64,000 bases of DNA from CAVOHU01 sp963843385. Its GTDB lineage: Bacteria > Acidobacteriota > Vicinamibacteria > Vicinamibacterales > JAKQTR01. The stretch is from assembly GCA_963843385.1 (NCBI GenBank), contig CAWJJY010000004.1, positions 372,001-436,000 of the forward strand, given 5' to 3'. Positions 61,752 through 64,000 of the stretch are shown here, in pieces; within the stretch, counting starts at the first letter, position 1; each line of letters opens with the position of its first letter. Below the pieces are notes generated by a model that saw only the letters and a list, made by a program, of their open reading frames with translations, had not been told where the DNA came from and did not search any database. Position numbers and translations under genes: made by a program.

Positions 61752-61842
61752 GCCCGGGTCGCGCGAGCGCGAACCGGGATTGACGCACGCGGACCTTCGG
61801 CCCGCGTGTCCGGGCGAACGCAATCGTCACAGGCGTTGCCCG
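61752..61842. other. Run of hairpins between tlpA-like and DUF4266 genes
   Basis: Three inverted repeats in a row: CCGGGTCGCG / CGCGAACCGG (about 61754-61777), CACGCGGACC / GGCCCGCGTG (61786-61808; related to the hairpin at 55952) and GGGCGAACGC / GCGTTGCCC (about 61812-61842). They may set relative expression within the cluster. Confidence 0.5.
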
Positions 61843-61865
61843 GGACTCTGGAAGGAATCGCGACG

Positions 61866-62096
61866 ATGAGAAGTCATTCGGTCAGGATCCTCGTGGCCGC
61901 GACGCTCACGGCTGCCGCCTCGTTCGTGTCGGCGTGCGCGACGGTTCAGCCGTGGCAGCGAGGGCGGCTCGCCAACACCTGCATGACATTCAACGCCGAG
62001 GGCGCGCTGGCGGAGTTTGCGGCGCACTGGCAATCCGCACGGGAAGCGGCGTCGGGCGGTTCCGGCATTCAAAGCGGTGGATGCGGGTGCAAGTAG
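61866..62096 (+). CDS. DUF4266 small lipoprotein
   Basis: 76 residues. Lipobox SACA (Cys24), then VQPWQRGRLA and a Gly/Cys-rich end (SGGCGCK), both hallmarks of DUF4266. Family members are short lipoproteins regularly placed before DUF3570 genes; their function is unknown. Its TAG is followed at once by the AGGAGG of the next gene, so translation is coupled. Confidence 0.9.
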   Translation: MRSHSVRILVAATLTAAASFVSACATVQPWQRGRLANTCMTFNAEGALAEFAAHWQSAREAASGGSGIQSGGCGCK

Positions 62097-62107
62097 GAGG
62101 CCGGAGG

Positions 62108-63193
62108 GTGCGCGACCGTCGATCCGTCTGGGCCATCGGAACTGTCGGGACCGTGGTGGCGATTGCGCTGGCCGCGGTGCCGGTCGTCAACCGCGCCGAC
62201 GATGAGATCAACCTGCACTTCCACGCGTTCCAGGACACGCGCGGCGTCACCGTCCTGGCGCCGGCCGGCGATCTCTCGAAGGACTTCACCGATCGCACGT
62301 CGATGCGGCTGAAATTCGGCGTGGATGCCGTCAGCTCCGCGTCCGATTCGTGCGCGCGATGCCACACCGAGCACATGCAGGACAATCGCCGCTACATCGA
62401 TGCCAGCATCACCCGCAAGTACGGCGACACGAAGATGACGCTGGGCGCCGAGGTGAGCATCGAGAATTTCTACAACTCCAACACCCTGATGCTGTCGGCA
62501 ACGCGCGACCTCAACAAGGGCAACACGACGATTGCCGGCGGCTACTCGTTTTCCTGGAACCGCCCGCAGCTGCATCCGAGCCGGACGACCGAAACCCAGT
62601 TCTCGCACGACGCGTACGTGTCGGTCACCCAGACGCTGACCAAGACGACCATCGCGCAGGTCAACTACGAGTACAACCGCATCTCCGGGTTCCAGGCGAG
62701 CCCGTTCCTGCGGGCCAAGGTCAACGGCACGATGATGGTCGGCAACTCGCCCGACCTTCGTTCGCGCCACACCTTTGCGCTCCGCATCCGCCAGGCGTTG
62801 CCGGGCGAGACCTATCTCGAAGCGGACCTCCGCCACTACTTCGACGACTGGTCGATCAAGTCCAACTCGGTGGAGCTGGGCCTGTCGCACTACTTCACGC
62901 CGTCGACGCTGGTGGCCGTCAACTACCGCCGCTACACCCAGACCGGCGCGTACTTCTACCAGCCGGAATACTTCGGCGGCATGCCGAACCTGTTCACCGC
63001 CGACTTCAGGCTGGAACCGTTCGACTCGAACCTGTTCGGAGCCCGCGTGGCCTTCACGCCGAAGGGCGGCGTGTTCGGAGTGCTGCCGGAAGGCACAGGA
63101 CTGACCTTCCAGTACCAGCGCTACGTGGCGACCAACGGGTTCCAGGCGGCGATCTTCTCGACCGGCATCCGAGTCCCCTTCGGTCGGAAATGA
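62108..63193 (+). CDS. DUF3570 outer-membrane barrel with an inserted CXXCH heme motif
   Basis: 361 residues from GTG 62108 (AGGAGG six to seven bases upstream). Signal peptide (about 8-30), then a beta-barrel with repeated strands and a C-terminal strand ending IRVPFGRK. Residues 82-86 read CARCH, at the place after DAVSSAS where DUF3570 proteins normally have a Ser/Ala-rich turn; this suggests one covalently bound heme near the periplasmic side or plug. It follows DUF4266 and precedes ApbE, the standard gene set of a flavinylation-linked redox system. Confidence 0.88.
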   Translation: MRDRRSVWAIGTVGTVVAIALAAVPVVNRADDEINLHFHAFQDTRGVTVLAPAGDLSKDFTDRTSMRLKFGVDAVSSASDSCARCHTEHMQDNRRYIDASITRKYGDTKMTLGAEVSIENFYNSNTLMLSATRDLNKGNTTIAGGYSFSWNRPQLHPSRTTETQFSHDAYVSVTQTLTKTTIAQVNYEYNRISGFQASPFLRAKVNGTMMVGNSPDLRSRHTFALRIRQALPGETYLEADLRHYFDDWSIKSNSVELGLSHYFTPSTLVAVNYRRYTQTGAYFYQPEYFGGMPNLFTADFRLEPFDSNLFGARVAFTPKGGVFGVLPEGTGLTFQYQRYVATNGFQAAIFSTGIRVPFGRK

Positions 63194-63213
63194 GACGAGG
63201 GGGAGACCCATCC

Positions 63214-64000
63214 ATGGTTCTTCGCGCGGTCCGCCACGGCGCGACCTCGCTGCTCTGTGCGGCATCGGTCGCCGGGGCGCTGGCTCAGGCACCGGGTGCT
63301 CAGACCGGGGACGCCGCAACCTCGCGCCAGTTCCGCTACATCATGGGCACCTCGATGCAGGTGCAGGCCATCGGCGGCGACGCCGCCGCGCGGAACGACG
63401 CCATCGAGGAGGCCTTCGCGGCGCTCACCGAAGTCGATCGCCTGATGAGCAACTATCGGAATGACAGCGAGCTCAGCGCGATCAACCGGGGCGCCGGATC
63501 AGGGCCGGTCCGCGCCAGCGATCCGATGCTGAGCGTGCTCGAGGCCGCCCAGGTCGTCAGCGCGCGCAGCGGCGGAGCGTTCGACGTCACGGTGGGCCCG
63601 CTCGTGAAGCTCTGGGGCTTCTTCGACAAGAAGCCCCACTTGCCGACTCCGGCCGAGCTGGCGGCCATGCGCAGCCTGGTCGGCTACAAGATGCTGATCA
63701 TCGATCCCGCCTCCCGAAGCGTGCGGCTCGAACGCGCAGGCATGGAGATCGATCTGGGCGGCATCGCCAAGGGGTTCGCCGTCGAACTGGCCGCCGGTGC
63801 TCTCAAGCGCAGAGGCCTTTCGGGACTGATCGACGCGGGGGGAAACCAGTACCTGGTGGGCCTGCCGCCAGGCAAGCCGTATTGGACCATGGGCGTTCGC
63901 GACCCGCTCAAGACAGACGGGCTGCTGGGGACCCTCGACGTGAAGGGCGGATCGGTGTCGACCTCGGCGGGCTACGCGAATTTCCTGACGGTCGGCGGCA
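63214..64000 (+). CDS. apbE: FAD:protein FMN transferase (3' end outside window)
   Basis: 262 residues visible from ATG 63214 (GAGGGGGAG upstream); the end is beyond the window. Signal peptide, then the ApbE fold with MGTSMQVQA, the FAD-binding stretch FDVTVGPLVKLWGFF and MEIDLGGIAKGFAVELAA. It attaches FMN to Thr or Ser in target proteins outside the cytoplasm. In this cluster the flavinylated partner may be encoded just to the right; none of the visible genes has a clear D-G-x-T/S-G-A-T acceptor motif. Confidence 0.93.
   Translation, partial: MVLRAVRHGATSLLCAASVAGALAQAPGAQTGDAATSRQFRYIMGTSMQVQAIGGDAAARNDAIEEAFAALTEVDRLMSNYRNDSELSAINRGAGSGPVRASDPMLSVLEAAQVVSARSGGAFDVTVGPLVKLWGFFDKKPHLPTPAELAAMRSLVGYKMLIIDPASRSVRLERAGMEIDLGGIAKGFAVELAAGALKRRGLSGLIDAGGNQYLVGLPPGKPYWTMGVRDPLKTDGLLGTLDVKGGSVSTSAGYANFLTVGG

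Noticed and set aside
1..64000. tRNA, rRNA, phage integrase, transposase or origin features
   Set aside because: I looked for typical signatures (conserved rRNA and tRNA sequences, integrase or transposase motifs, DnaA boxes) and saw none I could support by eye.

Overview
The window is GC-rich bacterial chromosome, densely coding on both strands, with no tRNA, rRNA, phage or CRISPR array that I could recognise. The gene content suggests an Acidobacteriota member, possibly close to Vicinamibacteria. The clues are a secreted VWFA-related protein of the type common in Acidobacteria (52.7-55.0 kb), a large secreted sortilin/VPS10-type protein with many Asp-boxes, many multiheme cytochromes, and GC-rich degenerate spacer repeats. 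The placement is an inference; no rRNA is present to confirm it.

Layout. 1-9.85 kb (minus strand) is a cytochrome locus. In transcription order it holds an FdhI-like diheme cytochrome b, a 23-heme periplasmic cytochrome, an NHL propeller, an intrinsic terminator, a tetraheme doubled-CXXCH cytochrome, a parvulin chaperone, a 597-residue outer-membrane barrel, a second NHL propeller and a further multiheme cytochrome cut by the window edge. Divergent to it, 10.2-13.5 kb (plus) encodes a sensor kinase with two periplasmic heme motifs and an NtrC-type sigma54 activator. A good sigma54 promoter (9899-9914, minus) sits in front of the cytochrome b gene. Together these look like a regulated extracellular electron-transfer system, perhaps a cytochrome-filament system.

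13.7-21.4 kb holds an MDR reductase, an NmrA-like protein with its TetR regulator and probable operators, a transglutaminase-like protein, and a DevBCA/MacAB-type exporter behind a second TetR gene. 21.8-29.9 kb: sortilin-like protein, outer-membrane protein, Uup-type ABC-F protein, xylulokinase, and a GH127 arabinofuranosidase remnant. 30-41.3 kb: metallophosphoesterase, ABC-2 exporter, the de novo NAD operon nadA-nadC-nadB, M24 peptidase, small secreted protein, methyltransferase and VOC protein. 41.6-52.5 kb: RsbU-type phosphatase, PIN-PhoH ATPase, two GT-C membrane glycosyltransferases, DUF4920 protein, a frameshifted secA-like gene and two PilZ proteins. 52.7-60.4 kb: the VWFA-related protein, a small lipoprotein, an MFS transporter, a CBM9-like secreted protein and an acyl-ACP/acyl-CoA synthetase.

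60.7-64.0 kb is a second redox locus: a monoheme lipoprotein (frameshifted as given), a TlpA-like thioredoxin, DUF4266, a DUF3570 barrel carrying a CXXCH motif, and ApbE (FAD:protein FMN transferase, cut by the right edge). This is a flavinylation-type extracytosolic redox cluster.

Between genes there are two copies of a structured repeat with 12-bp inverted arms (44.7 and 57.4 kb), tracts of GGCTGG-like repeats, and REP-like hairpins. From 50.4 to 55.3 kb there are a frameshift and three local duplications, some with single-base indels in G/C runs. These may be real or may be assembly errors.
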